From the NCBI GenBank assembly GCA_000507305.1, contig DF239840.1, positions 97,046 through 161,045 on the forward strand: a stretch of DNA of 64,000 bases, read 5' to 3'. A model generated the notes under the pieces. It did no database searches. It worked only from the letters and a program-made list of their open reading frames with translations, and had not been told where the DNA came from. Below are positions 36,250 to 47,522 of the stretch, in pieces (the first letter of the stretch is position 1; every line of letters starts with the position of its first letter). Source of the DNA: Breviolum minutum Mf 1.05b.01. Lineage: Eukaryota; Sar; Dinophyceae; Suessiales; Symbiodiniaceae. The position numbers and the translations under genes were made by a program.

Positions 36250-39200
36250 TTACTGCAGCCAGTCAATCGGAAGGGTTGCAAACGCTGCAACGAACGCAAC
36301 CAAGCAGTTGTGCATATTAAATGAATTGCCAGCCAATTTGTTCTTGACTGCCTCACTTGTCAGCTTCAATGCTGGACCGTAGTGCTTCATGTTGATCCCT
36401 TGGAGGGATAGCTTCTCGTCTGCGGTCATGAACCTTTTGCGTTTTCGAAGCCACAACTTGCACGCCGGAGTGCAACATGGTGACTTGCCAGTCATCAGGC
36501 TGATCCGCTCCAAAGACTGGGACCTTGGGTGGAGGAAAAGTGCTGGCCTTTTTTGGTATGATTGATTATCATATAGTTTTTCAAGTCTTCTATCAAAATC
36601 ATCATTGCATTTATGATATGTCAATATGAAAAATGTGAATGACATTTATTTGCATGGCATTTAGGCAAATCAAATCGTTTGATAATATTCAAATACAAAA
36701 TGGAAATGAAGCATATCTACTCTATTAGAGATCTATCCAGGCCGTCTCCAAATTTCAAATTCAGTGCGACCAATTTGAAATACATTAAATTACATGCTAC
36801 AGATTTCCAAATCCATATTCAAACTATATTCAAATTCAAATCTATATCCAAACCGTCCACATATATGATGTCAAATATCAAACAATAACCATATCAAATA
36901 TGAAATGAAAGAAAACTATCTCTTCAATGTTCAATTCATGCTAAACATGGCCTTTTCTCAAAAAAAGAGCAACTCCCAATAACAAACTTGAAATATGATA
37001 TGAATCGACATTGTTAATCAATGGTCAAAGTCAGAATCAAGATGTCTTAGTCACAACCAAAGACCCAGCACAAATATCAGCATATCAAACCCGAATCATA
37101 GAATCATATCTGAAATATCAGAGACAATAGTCACAGGCTGTGCCTCAGAAAAAAAAAAGAAACACAGCGGCACGAAAGTAGAAAAAATAACTCATTTGTT
37201 CTTCACAATGTACCCCGCTCAAATCAAATCAAATGTTCAAATGATATCAAAGAATCATTGAAATGACTCACTCTGATGTGACATCACACCATTACCAAGC
37301 ATTTCATACAGTTAGCAAGCATCATATTCATATGCTGCATATGCTTCATATTCATCCATCTATATTAATATTGCAAGATCAAATATCATTTATCATATAT
37401 CAAAGTTCATCTATCATTGATATTCATTGATCATCGCTCACTTATCATTTATCTCTCTATGATTCATTGCGTTTTCAGAATCATACTGTGACCCTACCAT
37501 ACATTCATTCCATTACATCAGATACCCTCACACACACACACAACCGTCACACACCTACACCTTTGGAAATGACACAGTCCTACCTTCATCTGAAGCAGAA
37601 ATCATATGGCTAGACTGACTGGACTACTTAGACCACCCCGAGGAGATATTCATGGGGTCTCAGGGAAACACTATGGAACCTTAAGGGCTCAATGNAACCA
37701 TTTCCAAACGTACTGTACCTGGTTGGCAGCATGATTGCCAGGTTGATCATGACAAATGATACTGTTACCTGTTACTGATAAAGCCTCTCATTCGATGACC
37801 ATATGATATCTAATCAAATCATATCTACGAATTTATCACGGTATCCACTTTGGATTGGAACAAAACATAAAATCAAGGTTGGGAAACATCGGACCACATC
37901 AAAGACCATCATTTTCCCAGGTCATGTTTTCAAGTTTCAAGGAACAGTACACAGAAGTGAAAGAGTAACTTCTTGTGAGTTGATAGAGTGGTTGTTGATA
38001 TTAATAATATTAATTGGATTGCTTTCTCAAGTGCTCATCCCAAATTAGGCAAGTCTAGTCCATAGATCAAAGATATATGGAAAGGAACCTGCTTGAGGGT
38101 CTTGAACTTGTCGTGCAGCATTTCCCACTTGTAGGTCTGATTCTTCTGCTTCTTGTTTGGTGGTTCGAGATCTTCCATCTGTTGCTCTGATCCAGTGGGC
38201 AAATCATCTTGAAGCAAAAGGATGTCAGATAAGGAAATATCATAATTGGTGGCCTTGTAGAGCCTTTTCCATTCAGACAACATCGCATTCATAGCAGATT
38301 CATGGTTCATCTGTGGTAGCTTAGACCTAGCTATCCCAACGTAGTGGATCCTTGGGCGGCTTTGACAGACGCCTTGCTCTGTCGGATTCACCAACAAGTA
38401 CCGAACAGTGTATCCTGCGTTGTTGAACATTTGCATAGCCCATTCGTGGTTGCTTTGTGGTTCGCCATCCCCGGAAATTGGCAACCGTGGAATCCTCTTG
38501 CCTGTCTCACCGGCATGCTTGTCCTCTGCGATGTCCTTGTCGAGGAATCCTTGCACCTCGGCACAAGCTGTGAGGAAGGTTAGGCAAAAGCTACCTAAGC
38601 TACCTTCACTATCACAAAGAAATCTTCAATGGATTTCAGAAACTGAACTGTGACTGTGCCCAACAAAGGTTGTAACAAAACACAACCTGAAACTGACTTG
38701 ATATACTAGAATTAGTTGACATTGAAATATCAGGATTCCAGGATTTCTGAATAATACAAGTTTTCGTAAACTGTATACTGCGTATGTTACTGTGTAATAT
38801 TGCCAAAAATCCACTATATCCGATGTCCTATCATTTCATGTCATGTAATATTCTTTTATCGGATCATATCATGACATGATCACGTTTGCCCGGACCATCA
38901 CCACCAACCGGATGTGTTTTGTTCGTCAATTCATTTGTCACTAAAGACTATATGATGATATGACTAGTAACAGAGTAACAGTATCCGGTACATTACTTGA
39001 GTCAAGACTTGAGACATAATATGAAATCAAATATGGTTGAAGATATACAGTATACAGATACAATACAAATGATTTACATTCATTCATACATACAATACAG
39101 TACGGTACAGTACAGCACAATTAACTTAAAAATACAATCAATAATCAGTTTCAATTTGAGATTTCAGAAAAGACAGACATCATCTTCATTATCGTCCATC

Positions 39201-41867
39201 ATCATCATCATCATCACTCATCACCATCACCATCATCATCATCATCATCATCATCACTCATCACCATCATCATCATCATCATCACCATCATCATCGTCAT
39301 CGCTATTGATCTTCAAAATCATTGATCAGCATGCATGTTTCATCATAATCATTGATCGCAATATTATGCAGAACGCAAGCAATAGTAATAGGCCAGTAGG
39401 CCAGGCAAACACAATGATTTTGAATCTACAGCTTGACACGGTCCAAACCTTCGATCACTCTCCTCTAAAAACTTTTTTAGGCAGGTCACCATCTCACCGA
39501 AGAACATAATCGGTTGAGAGGAAACGAGATATTCGACGAATGCTTTGAAGCTCTCGCCGGTCCCGCCCTCCTGCTCCACGATGCATCTGCGGCGGCGTCG
39601 CGGATTGCGCCTTGACCTGGGCAACATTGATGAAGGGGCTCAGTAGATTATCCATCCAAAGCTCTTGTCATTCTTGAAATATTTCCTTTGCTTATTGGCC
39701 CTTTTCTGGCCAACCAATCTTGAAGAAACAAACAAAACCTGACAGGCCCGAAAAATGCACTGTCATGGACCCCCCAGTGAATGATGATATGACGTAGGTT
39801 ATGAGATGATATGTACTGGACTGCACTGTAAATACAGTATTCAGAATATTTTGATGTCTGTACTGTATGGAATTTGTGTGCTGCATGACTCTGTGCAACT
39901 GATGGTACGAATCTAAAAAATGAAACTATGAACGTGTATGTGTATGTACTTGAACGAGTTAAGATCTAGATTGCCTGGATAAACTGCAAATGATTCCACA
40001 TTCTACCCTAATCTACAAGCACTCTTTTGAAACCTACAGTCTGAGTTCTGAGTATTGGACGCGTCACAACATGTCCACCCACAGATTGCAACTGTGGAAA
40101 CAGGTCGCATACAGCATTGACCATTCAAAACGTTGTATAGCGCGGTGTCAGCTAATTCCTGGATATTGTTGACCAGAATCTGAGACTTACCGCTCTGCCT
40201 GATCCACTTCTGAACTGACACGTCCCAATCGCAAGCAAGCTGGTGGTTCACTGATTGAATGATCTCCTGCCCCCCAGAGCTCTGGGTTTGGAAAAGAAAA
40301 GGCCCAGCCGTGTCCTTCTGAAGGAGGCACTTTCTGCCCTGGGCGAAGATGTCCTGCAATTGGACCCGTGGCATCAAATCATGAAAACCAATGGCTTGGT
40401 TGCTGACTGGCCCAACTTTTTGGTTACATTAAGAAAGAGAAAAGGTTTGTTGTTTCTCTTGTTGATTTACGGCTACTCTGGGCTACTCTATTCTTCTCAT
40501 TCTTCTTTACTCTACTTCTATTCTTCTATACTCTTCCCTACTCTACAGCTACTCTCCTCTAGTCTGCTCTACTCTTCCCTACTCTTCCCTCTCTTCTCTA
40601 CGGCTACTCTTCTCTGATCTACGGCTACTCGAAATTCAGGAGTTTCTCATCCAAACTTCCTTCGATACTGTTTACTGCATGGCTGTAAATTGATACTGTG
40701 TACTGATAGTAAAGTCCATCCAGTCTATATAACATAGAGCTATTGAAACTGATTCATGTTACACGGTGACAGTCTACATAGTTACATTTCTTACATTGTG
40801 TATCCCTGTCTTACTTCTAGTCAAGTAAACAGGAAACAGTGCCCCACCCACAGCCCAGCCCACTAACAATCCTCCAAACATTGAATCACGCCATCAGAAC
40901 CACTGCACAAAGTTGCTACTTTGATTTGATTTCCCTGGCTCGACTTGTGAAAAAGCTCTTGAAGGCGGGCTGGCAACCCACTGAGATCCAAGACCTGCTT
41001 AGCACATTGCTCCATGTCTGGGAAGTTGCCATAGTACGGGTCAGTGGCATCCTCACATAAGGCAGCAGCATCCACCTTCTCCTCACATCCAAAACAAACC
41101 TAAATCATTGATTCATTGATTGATTGTCTGATTGATTGGTGCAATTCGATATCATTTTAATTGTGAAATGATTCATAATGATGTATGATATATGATATAT
41201 GATATATGAATCTGAGATGAATCTGAGTATGAAATCAGGATCATGAAATGGTTCTCACTCATTGACATTGCCATTGACATTGATATTCAATGATATGACT
41301 AGATATGAAACGATCTGATATTATCAATGATATCTGATATCTTTACATCATATCTACATCATATCGTGAAGTCATATCATAGCCTTTCATTGATCTGTAA
41401 GGTCACTTTATGAATGACAATAGATTGGTCGAATAGGCCAGAAAGGCGCTACAATCTACAATGTTTGTTTCAATTGTTCTTGAAATCTTGAACAGAGTGC
41501 AAACGTTGTAATTTTCATTTATTTTCCACGAGCAAGATTACAAATCCTAGTCAAACAGACTTTCCATTCATACAATACATAATATCAGTCCACGCTTTGA
41601 TGTAGACTCTGTGTAGTTGTGTAAACATGCTGGCTCTATACTTACTGCAAAATTTCCGGAGAAAGAATTCAGGCTCATCATCGCACGACTTTCCAAAGGG
41701 ATCAAACCAAAAATCGGTCCTCGTCTGAAACAACTGTCCAACCTTCCCAGCATGAGTCATCTGGATCAGGCTGGCGATCTTCGTGGAAGAAAGGGTCATA
41801 GTCCAACTGCGTGTCAGGGACTGCCATTGCTTTCGACCCGCTTTTGAAGCGTTCTGCTGGGCTTGAA
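36250..41867 (-). CDS. C5-cytosine DNA methyltransferase, multi-exon
   Basis: Exons with matching phases are 41081-40872, 40266-40034, 39616-39453 and 38567-38089. The last coding block is about 36550-36250. A probable upstream exon, 41867-41747, reads AMAVPDTQLDYDPFFHED. Motifs appear in family order: I, ATLCSGSDG; II, LACDWDVSVQKWI; IV, ICGWTCCDASNTQNS with the candidate catalytic Cys; VI, PIMFFGEMV in place of ENV; VIII, GVCQSRPRIHYVGI; IX, FMTADEKLSLQGI; X, KLAGNSFNMHNCL, then a stop. The enzyme would transfer methyl from S-adenosylmethionine to cytosine C5 in DNA. Two introns need GA donors (GAG|GATTGT; GATC|GAAGGT) to keep phase, and so does the upstream join. Pro-Cys is Thr-Cys and ENV is EMV, so activity is unproven. 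The acceptor of the last exon is not fixed, and an exon may be missing between 38.1 and 36.5 kb. Host gene or captured by a retroelement is open; the introns favour a host gene. Confidence 0.8.
37890..38137. repeat. Duplicated segment: end of a methyltransferase exon plus intron start
   Basis: This covers the last 45-50 bases of exon 38567-38089 and about 200 bases of the following intron. The same sequence, with small deletions, recurs at 56070-56299 in the same orientation. Confidence 0.9.
39190..39300. repeat. CAT microsatellite in a methyltransferase intron
   Basis: CATCATCATCACTCATCACC-type sequence. The open frame across it (poly-His, poly-Ser) is an artefact. Confidence 0.9.
40470..40630. 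repeat. CT-rich low-complexity tract
   Basis: Variants of TACTCTTCCC and CTACGGCTACTCT. It lies in the intron between methyltransferase exons A and B. Confidence 0.75.
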
Positions 41868-41879
41868 CTGAAGAAAATC

Positions 41880-42770
41880 TGTTCGTATCCAATCTTTCAA
41901 AATTCACTCGCTACTTCTGCCGCAAAAACTAAGTTCCAACTCTTGATTGGGGGTCACTAGAAAAAGGAACACCCAAATCTACACCAAATATACAGGTGTG
42001 ATCCCCTTGGGGTTGTTTCATATCCAAACTTCAGAAATTCATTCACTACTTCTGCCGCAAAATCTAAGTTCCAACTCTTGATTGGGGGCCACAAAAATAT
42101 ACACCAAATACACAGGTGTGATCCTCTTGAGGTTGTTTCATATCTAATCTTTCAAAAATCACTCGCTTCTTCTGCCGCAAAATCTAAGTTCCAACTCTTG
42201 ATTGGAGGCCCCAGAAAAAGGAAAACCAAAATGCGGACTCACCAAATATACAGATGTGATACGCTTTTGGGGTAGTTTGGTATCCAGTATCCAATCATAC
42301 GAAATTCACTCCCTACTTATGCCGCTACATCTTGGTTTCAATTTTTGATTTGAGGTCTAAAAAAAACAAACACCCAGATATACAGGTGTGATTCTGTGTG
42401 ATGCCCTTTTGGGGTAGCTTGGTATCCGCTTTCCAATCATACGAAATTCACTCGCTACTTATGCCGCAACATCTTGGTTTCAATTCTTGATTTGGGGTCA
42501 TAGAAAAAAAAGTAAACACCAAATAAACAGGTGTGATTGGCTGTGATGCCCTTTTGGGGTACCTTGGTATGCGCTCTCTCATCATATGAAATTCACTCGC
42601 TACTTGTGCCGCAGCATCTTGGTTTCAATTCTTGATTTGGGGTCATAAAAAAAGAAACCGAAACACCCAAATATACAGGTGTGATTCGGGGTAATGCTCT
42701 TTTGTGGTATTTTGGTATCCGCTCTCCAATCATACACAATTCACTCGCTACCTATGCCGCATCGGAAACA
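41880..42770. repeat. Satellite-like tandem array, seven units of about 118-148 bp
   Basis: Each unit has AAATTCACTCGCTACTTMTG followed by CCGCA, then a CTTGATTKGGGGTCA phrase, an A-rich run, AAATATACAGGTGTGAT and CTTTTGGGGTA with GGTATCC. Unit landmarks lie near 41905, 42040, 42160, 42308, 42449, 42594 and 42743. Units diverge gradually from left to right. Confidence 0.9.
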
Positions 42771-42944
42771 CCTGGCTATCACTAATACCGTATATTATTA
42801 TTATAAATACATTTATACATTATATAATATAATTATAATTATATGTATATAAATAATGTAATTGTTAATATTTTTTTTTGCTGGCACAGGAAGTTAAACG
42901 CTTGCCTCCATTGAAGGCTTCAACTACTTGGCAACTGTTGGCCA

Positions 42945-43080
42945 AGTGTGGGGGGCTGGGGGCTGGAAGGGAGGTGGGGGCTGGGGGGCGTGGGCTAGGG
43001 CTGGGCTGGGCTGGGGGCTGGGCTGGGGGCTAGGCTGGGCTGGGGGCTGGAAAGGGGGGAGGAGACTGGAGGGGAATCCC
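42945..43080 (+). repeat. G-rich tract with G-quadruplex potential
   Basis: The tract consists of GGGGGCTGGG / GGGCTGGGCTGGGGG variants with more than ten runs of three or more G on the plus strand. Pro-rich open frames on the minus strand are by-products. Confidence 0.85.
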
Positions 43081-43084
43081 GGGA

Positions 43085-43375
43085 AAAAAAACACAAAGTA
43101 GTTGTGCAAAATGTTGTGCTCTGTAGTTGTGTTTTCTGTTGTGCTTTTCTGGCGGGATAGCACCAAAAAAAAACAGCAAAGTAGTTGTGCAAAATGTTGT
43201 GGTCCCTAGTTGTGGATTTTTTGTGATTCTCTTGGCAAAGTAGTTGTGAAAAATGTTGTGCAAAGTAGTTGTGAACAAAGTTGTGATCCCTAGTTGCGCA
43301 TTTTTTGTGATTCTCTTGGCGAAGTAGTTGTGAAAAAAGTTGTGATCCCTAGTTGTGTATCTTCTTGTGCTTTTT
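43085..43375. repeat. GTAGTTGTG minisatellite
   Basis: Repeated phrases are AGTAGTTGTGCAAAATGTTG, TTGTGATCCCTAGTTGTG and TTTTTTGTGATTCTCTTGGC, with irregular unit length (about 35-60 bases). It directly follows the G-rich tract. Confidence 0.8.
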
Positions 43376-43409
43376 TAGTACTGAAATGATCTTGCTTNCT
43401 AGAAAAAAA

Positions 43410-43625
43410 AGTTATAGTTATGTCTCAAACTTTGCTGGGCTTTGTAAGCAAAACCTGGAAAACTTTTCGCTTCTGCAGCATAAGCAAAACAGTTCTCCTG
43501 GAGCAAAATTGCTGCTGAAAAAAACTATAGCTATGTGTCAAACTTTGCTGGGCTTTGTAAGCAAAACCTCAAAGATTTTCGCCTCTGCCGCATAATCAAA
43601 ACAGTTCTCCTGAAGCAAAACTGTT
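43410..43625. repeat. Two-unit tandem repeat of about 110 bp
   Basis: CTCAAACTTTGCTGGGCTTT, GTAAGCAAAACCT, CTTCTGCAGCATAAGC and AACAGTTCTCCTGGAGC occur at 43420-43510 and again at 43530-43625 with few changes. Confidence 0.85.
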
Positions 43626-43668
43626 GGTGATCAAGCCCTGAAAGGTTTGTAAACAAAATTTTGAAAAC

Positions 43669-43900
43669 CTTGACAATGAAAAAAGATGCTTGTTCACGAC
43701 GAGTCACCTGCGCGGCAAAATTCCTCTGGAAGTTCATCCGGGAATTAGGCAGGTACCCGGGCAACAGCTTGTTCTCAACAGGAGTGCCCTGGAGCGAGAT
43801 CCGAAGCTGGCCAGCTGGCTCTGCCACAAGCAATGACGATCTGCAGCAGTTCTGCAACAAACTTTGTTGTTGGAACGACATACCATAGGAACGCATTGTG
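43669..43900 (-). CDS. Tandemly repeated exon, copy 1
   Basis: The minus-strand frame contains MRSYGMSFQQQSLLQNCC, VAEPAGQLRISLQGTPVENK and FAAQVTRREQASFFIVK, ending GTCAAG|GTTTTC. The left border (after CTGAG at 43901) is a guess. Against the other copies it has Glu for Asp in RREQ. The frame is open in all three copies. No domain is recognised. Confidence 0.5.
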
Positions 43901-44205
43901 CTCAGCAAGTTAAAGCCAAGGTCAACGCAAACAACGAAAAACACCAAGCTTTATGATCGCACAAACAAGATGCTGAAACACGATGCTATATATTAAAAAC
44001 TACATTCTAGAATGGCTATGCTATACGGCTGGCTATACACTGAAATTACAAATGTAATTGAAAAAATGCTATTCTCTTACTTACTTAAATATTTAGTGTA
44101 CATTTATTGTAGGATTGAGAAATGTAACATGTCGCAGCAACATATGTCAACTGTCAAGCCATGAATCCCAATAGAAGCATTCTTAACAAAAAAGCCAATG
44201 CAAAC

Positions 44206-44437
44206 CTTGACAATGAAAAAAGATGCTTGGTCACGACGAGTCACCTGCGCAGCAAAATTCCTCTGGAAGTTCATCCGGGAATTAGGCAGGTACCCGGGCA
44301 ACAGCTTGTTCTCAACAGGAGTGCCCTGGAGCGAGATCCGAAGCTGGCCAGCTGGCTCTGCCACAAGCAATGACGATCTGCAGCAGTTCTGCAACAAACT
44401 TTGTTGTTGGAACGACATACCATAGGTACGCATTGTG
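44206..44437 (-). CDS. Tandemly repeated exon, copy 2
   Basis: This is the same frame as copy 1 with MRTYGMSF at the start and RRDQASFFIVK before GTTTGC. Nucleotide differences from copy 1 are few. The exon could be used in addition to, or instead of, its neighbours. Confidence 0.5.
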
Positions 44438-44741
44438 CTCAGCAAGCTAAAGCCAAAGCCACGCAAACAACGAAAAACACCAAGCTTTATGATCGCACAA
44501 ACAAGATGCTGAAACACGATGCTATATATTAAAAACTACATGCTAGAATGGCTATGCTATACGGCTGGCTATACAGTTAAATTACAAATGCAATTGAAAA
44601 AATGCTATTCTTGTACTTACTTAAATACTTACTGTGCATTTATTGTAGGATTGAGAAATGTAACATGTCGCAGCAACATATGTCAACTGTCAAGCCATGA
44701 ATCCCAATTGAAGCATTCTTAACAAAAAAGCCAATGCAAAC

Positions 44742-44973
44742 CTTGACAATGAAAAAAGATGCTTGGTCACGACGAGTCACCTGCGCAGCAAAATTCCTCT
44801 GGAAGTTCATCCGGGAATTAGGCAGGTACCCGGGCAACAGCTTGTTCTCAACAGGAGTGCCCTGGAGTGAGACCCGAAGCTGGCCAGCTGGCTCTGCCAC
44901 AAGCAATGACGATCTGCAGCAGTTCTGCAACAAACTTTGTTGTTGGAACGACATACCATAGGAACGCATTGTG
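44742..44973 (-). CDS. Tandemly repeated exon, copy 3
   Basis: It is again open through the same span. Two nucleotide changes turn RISLQ into RVSLQ. It is the first copy met by a minus-strand transcript. Just upstream, 45380-45095 contains protein-like fragments (MDDTMDPFSPDGGQLKGDTE; SDDDSEDEN) in different frames. These could be preceding exons of the same gene. Confidence 0.5.
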
Positions 44974-45558
44974 CTCAGCAAGCTAAAGCCAAAGTCAACG
45001 CAAACAACGAAAAACACCAAGCTTTATGATCGCACAAACAAGATGCTCAAACACATGTTATCATTATTGCAAACTGCAAACCAGTGAAACTGACCTGCAA
45101 GATGCAGATTTTGTTTGCGCTTCTGATGGTGGTTGATCATGGGCAGTTGAAGGTTGTCAACGCGGCACTCATTCTCCCCATTCAGCTCCTCATCTCTCTC
45201 AATGGCGATGGTTCTCATCTTCAGAATCATCATCAGACAATGTCTCCTGCCTCTGCAGGCCCCACACTGACAACTGGCGCTTCGGTGTCACCTTTGAGCT
45301 GTCCACCATCAGGACTGAATGGATCCATTGTGTCGTCCATTTGGACCAGAATGTGTTTGGCTACTTGTAGCCATTTGAGCCAACATCTATTTTATTTCTA
45401 AATTAAAATATTTGTAAATTGTATTTATTATCTATCTTTCATCCTATGTGATGAAACATCATACTATATATCATCATATAAAACCCAACGCGCGAAACAT
45501 TAACAACAGAAAGGCCTTTGGCTTTCCAAGGCCCCAAAAAGGCCTCAAAAAGAGATAA

Positions 45559-45670
45559 GGACCAGTAGCCCAGTGGATGAGGCATTGGCCTGTCTGCGCA
45601 TGGGAAAGAAGAATTCGATGCATGCATGCGTAGACAGCTAAGGTTGGAGGCTCGACTCCTCCCTGGTCCG
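45559..45670 (+). tRNA. tRNA-like gene with extended anticodon arm (Arg-like body)
   Basis: The acceptor stem GGACCAG/CTGGTCC pairs perfectly (45559-45565 with 45663-45669). The A-box-like TAGCCCAGTGG and B-box-like GGCTCGACTCC are in place. The T arm is GGAGG-CTCGACT-CCTCC. The GGATGAGGCATTGGCCT segment resembles eukaryotic tRNA-Arg bodies. Instead of a 7-base anticodon loop there is a 47-base region whose ends form a 13-bp helix (45590-45602 with 45625-45637, one G-T pair). This is either an intron of about 40 bases or a tRNA-derived pseudogene. The anticodon cannot be assigned. Confidence 0.65.
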
Positions 45671-45673
45671 CTG

Positions 45674-45682
45674 TTTTTTTTT
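45674..45682 (+). terminator. Pol III T-run terminator
   Basis: A run of nine T begins four bases after the tRNA-like 3' end. This is where RNA polymerase III would stop, and it supports real transcription of the tRNA-like gene. Confidence 0.6.
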
Positions 45683-45689
45683 GTTTTGC

Positions 45690-47500
45690 GCTGGGCAAAT
45701 ATATGTTAAGTAATCTTTCGTATTGTTATATTGTATGGCAGCACTCTGTAAGGTGACTTATTGTTACTGTCTGTATGGTATTTCCATTGCGGCATTGGCA
45801 TTAGTATTAATGGTCTCTGATACTTTAATCAACTTTAATCAATATCATATCATATCATATCATATCATATGAATCATTGAATCATATCATAGATCACAGA
45901 TCATATATCATAAAAATCACATGATAGTAAAAAAAATATAATATGATATGATAGATATTGACATTGATATCATCATTGATATCAATCATTGATATGTATT
46001 ATGTATCTATGATTCATGATATATCAGTTCTGTATGGTATGCCGGTATGCAGCGGCTTTGTAAGGTCCATGGAAATGATATGCTGCGTATACCATATGCT
46101 GCATACTGTATACTGTACACTGAATACTGTTTGCTGGTTTGAAGGAATCTAGTACAGCAAATTGTATAAATTGAATACTGATACACTGATACTGATACCG
46201 GACCGTACCCTATATACCCTATACCTATACCTGTATGATTTGAGATGCGGATATGGCAGGATAGGTCTTTGTCAGGAGAACATGTGATGCGGACTCACGC
46301 GGCCTCTCAGGCTAATTTTTTCGACGTCACACACATTTGCCTGTTATCCAGGTCTCAAAAAATCTGCTTGTCCAGGCTGCATCTTTGCGGCTATGCAAAA
46401 TTTGTACCGCGAAGATCCCAAATCCCAGAAGCTGGCAACCATGAAATCAGAGAACAAAAATCAATTCAATTCTAGAGGGTCAGTATGATGAGATCAGGAA
46501 AGAAAAACCCCTGTCCATGATCCCTACAGTAGGGTTGTGATTGCATACAGTGGGCCTTCTTTTTTATCGTCACTAGTCTAGTCAAGGCCAGTTGTTTCTC
46601 TGACACTGAAGTTTGGCGCTGACTACGTTTCACCGCACTACTACATCAATTACATCTGGAACTCCCGGCATGTCAATTTTGCATCGCATCAATTCATATC
46701 ACATGTAACTCATGTAACCTTTTTTTTAACAGTAACAGTAACATAACATAACAAAATATCACATTTTATTGATCATAACCTTATCTATCAATGTCAGACG
46801 CATACTAAAATCAGATTGATACATTCTCAGATTGTTATCAAATCATCTCATCTCAAACAAAAAGCGAATATCATGGAATCACGTTCGAATTTAGATTCAT
46901 AGATTCAGAGGTCCAGTCCAGCTAAGGTTTTGGGTATTGATAAAAGTTGATTGTTAATTGTTGAGTGTGATTGAATCTGAATATTGATGTCGGGTTCCTC
47001 ATCATTTCAGTCAAAACAGTTGAAGAAACAAAACCAATTGAACCGAATAAAAACTTGATTGGTGGACGGTGGACTGACAGTCCTTTCACCAAGTTGATTC
47101 AAATAAAACTTTATTGAATACTTACAACTTACAATTAGACTGTACTATGTTATCAATGTCACTGACACTACTATCATCAGCTTCGATCAAAAGTAAGTAC
47201 GGTATGGTATGGGTCAGTATGTGTGATCAATTATCAGTATTGACTTGTGTCTCAGCTTCTCCTACAACTGTACTACTGTTGATGGAAGAAATCCGGCACC
47301 ACCTGGGATGCCTGGGATGTATAAAACCCTGAAAATAACAGGTTATCAGGATATCTACTACCATATCAAGTGGTGCAAGATTTCTTCCATCAACCGTAGT
47401 ACTACTCCCCAGAGGTTTTAAAAACTCCATCGTTTCCTATGGCCTAGCCTATGTCCATGTTTCCAAAGATATCTGTTTTGTTTTGGTTTGCCAAACTTTC
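45690..47500. other. Spacer without supported exons
   Basis: ATCATATC-type microsatellite occupies 45840-45955. Apart from the family C foldback element at 47276 I see only AT-rich sequence. Confidence 0.5.
47276..47397. repeat. Foldback element, family C, copy 3
   Basis: It begins CTGTTGATGGAAGAAATCC and ends GATTTCTTCCATCAACCG. The centre holds a GGCACCACCTGGGATG block and a CATATCAAGTGGTGC block that pair with each other. It is about 122 bp long and lies between exons in otherwise empty DNA. A weaker candidate of the same family may lie at 10485-10628 (CTGTTGATGG ... CCATCAACA). Confidence 0.75.
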
Positions 47501-47522
47501 GCTGAGGGATACTGAGATACGA

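Larger units (their letters stand above)
43650..45055. repeat. 536-bp tandem repeat, about 2.6 copies
   Basis: The landmark TTGACAATGAAAAAAGATGC recurs at about 43669, 44207 and 44743, a period of 536-537 bases. Copies are nearly identical through both the exon-like half and the AT-rich half (CTATACGGCTGGCTATACA, CATGTCGCAGCAACATATG). The last copy is cut after AACAAGATGCTC. Confidence 0.95.

Noticed and set aside
39190..39300. Poly-His/poly-Ser open frame
   Set aside because: Reading of the CAT microsatellite inside a methyltransferase intron.
40447..40640. Possible spliced-leader-related word ACGGCTAC
   Set aside because: It repeats as part of a CT-rich low-complexity tract and is not followed by the rest of the leader.
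41880..42770. Regularly spaced direct repeats, CRISPR-like at first sight
   Set aside because: The repeats are contiguous diverging units of 118-148 bp without unique spacers of constant length, and the sequence is eukaryotic.
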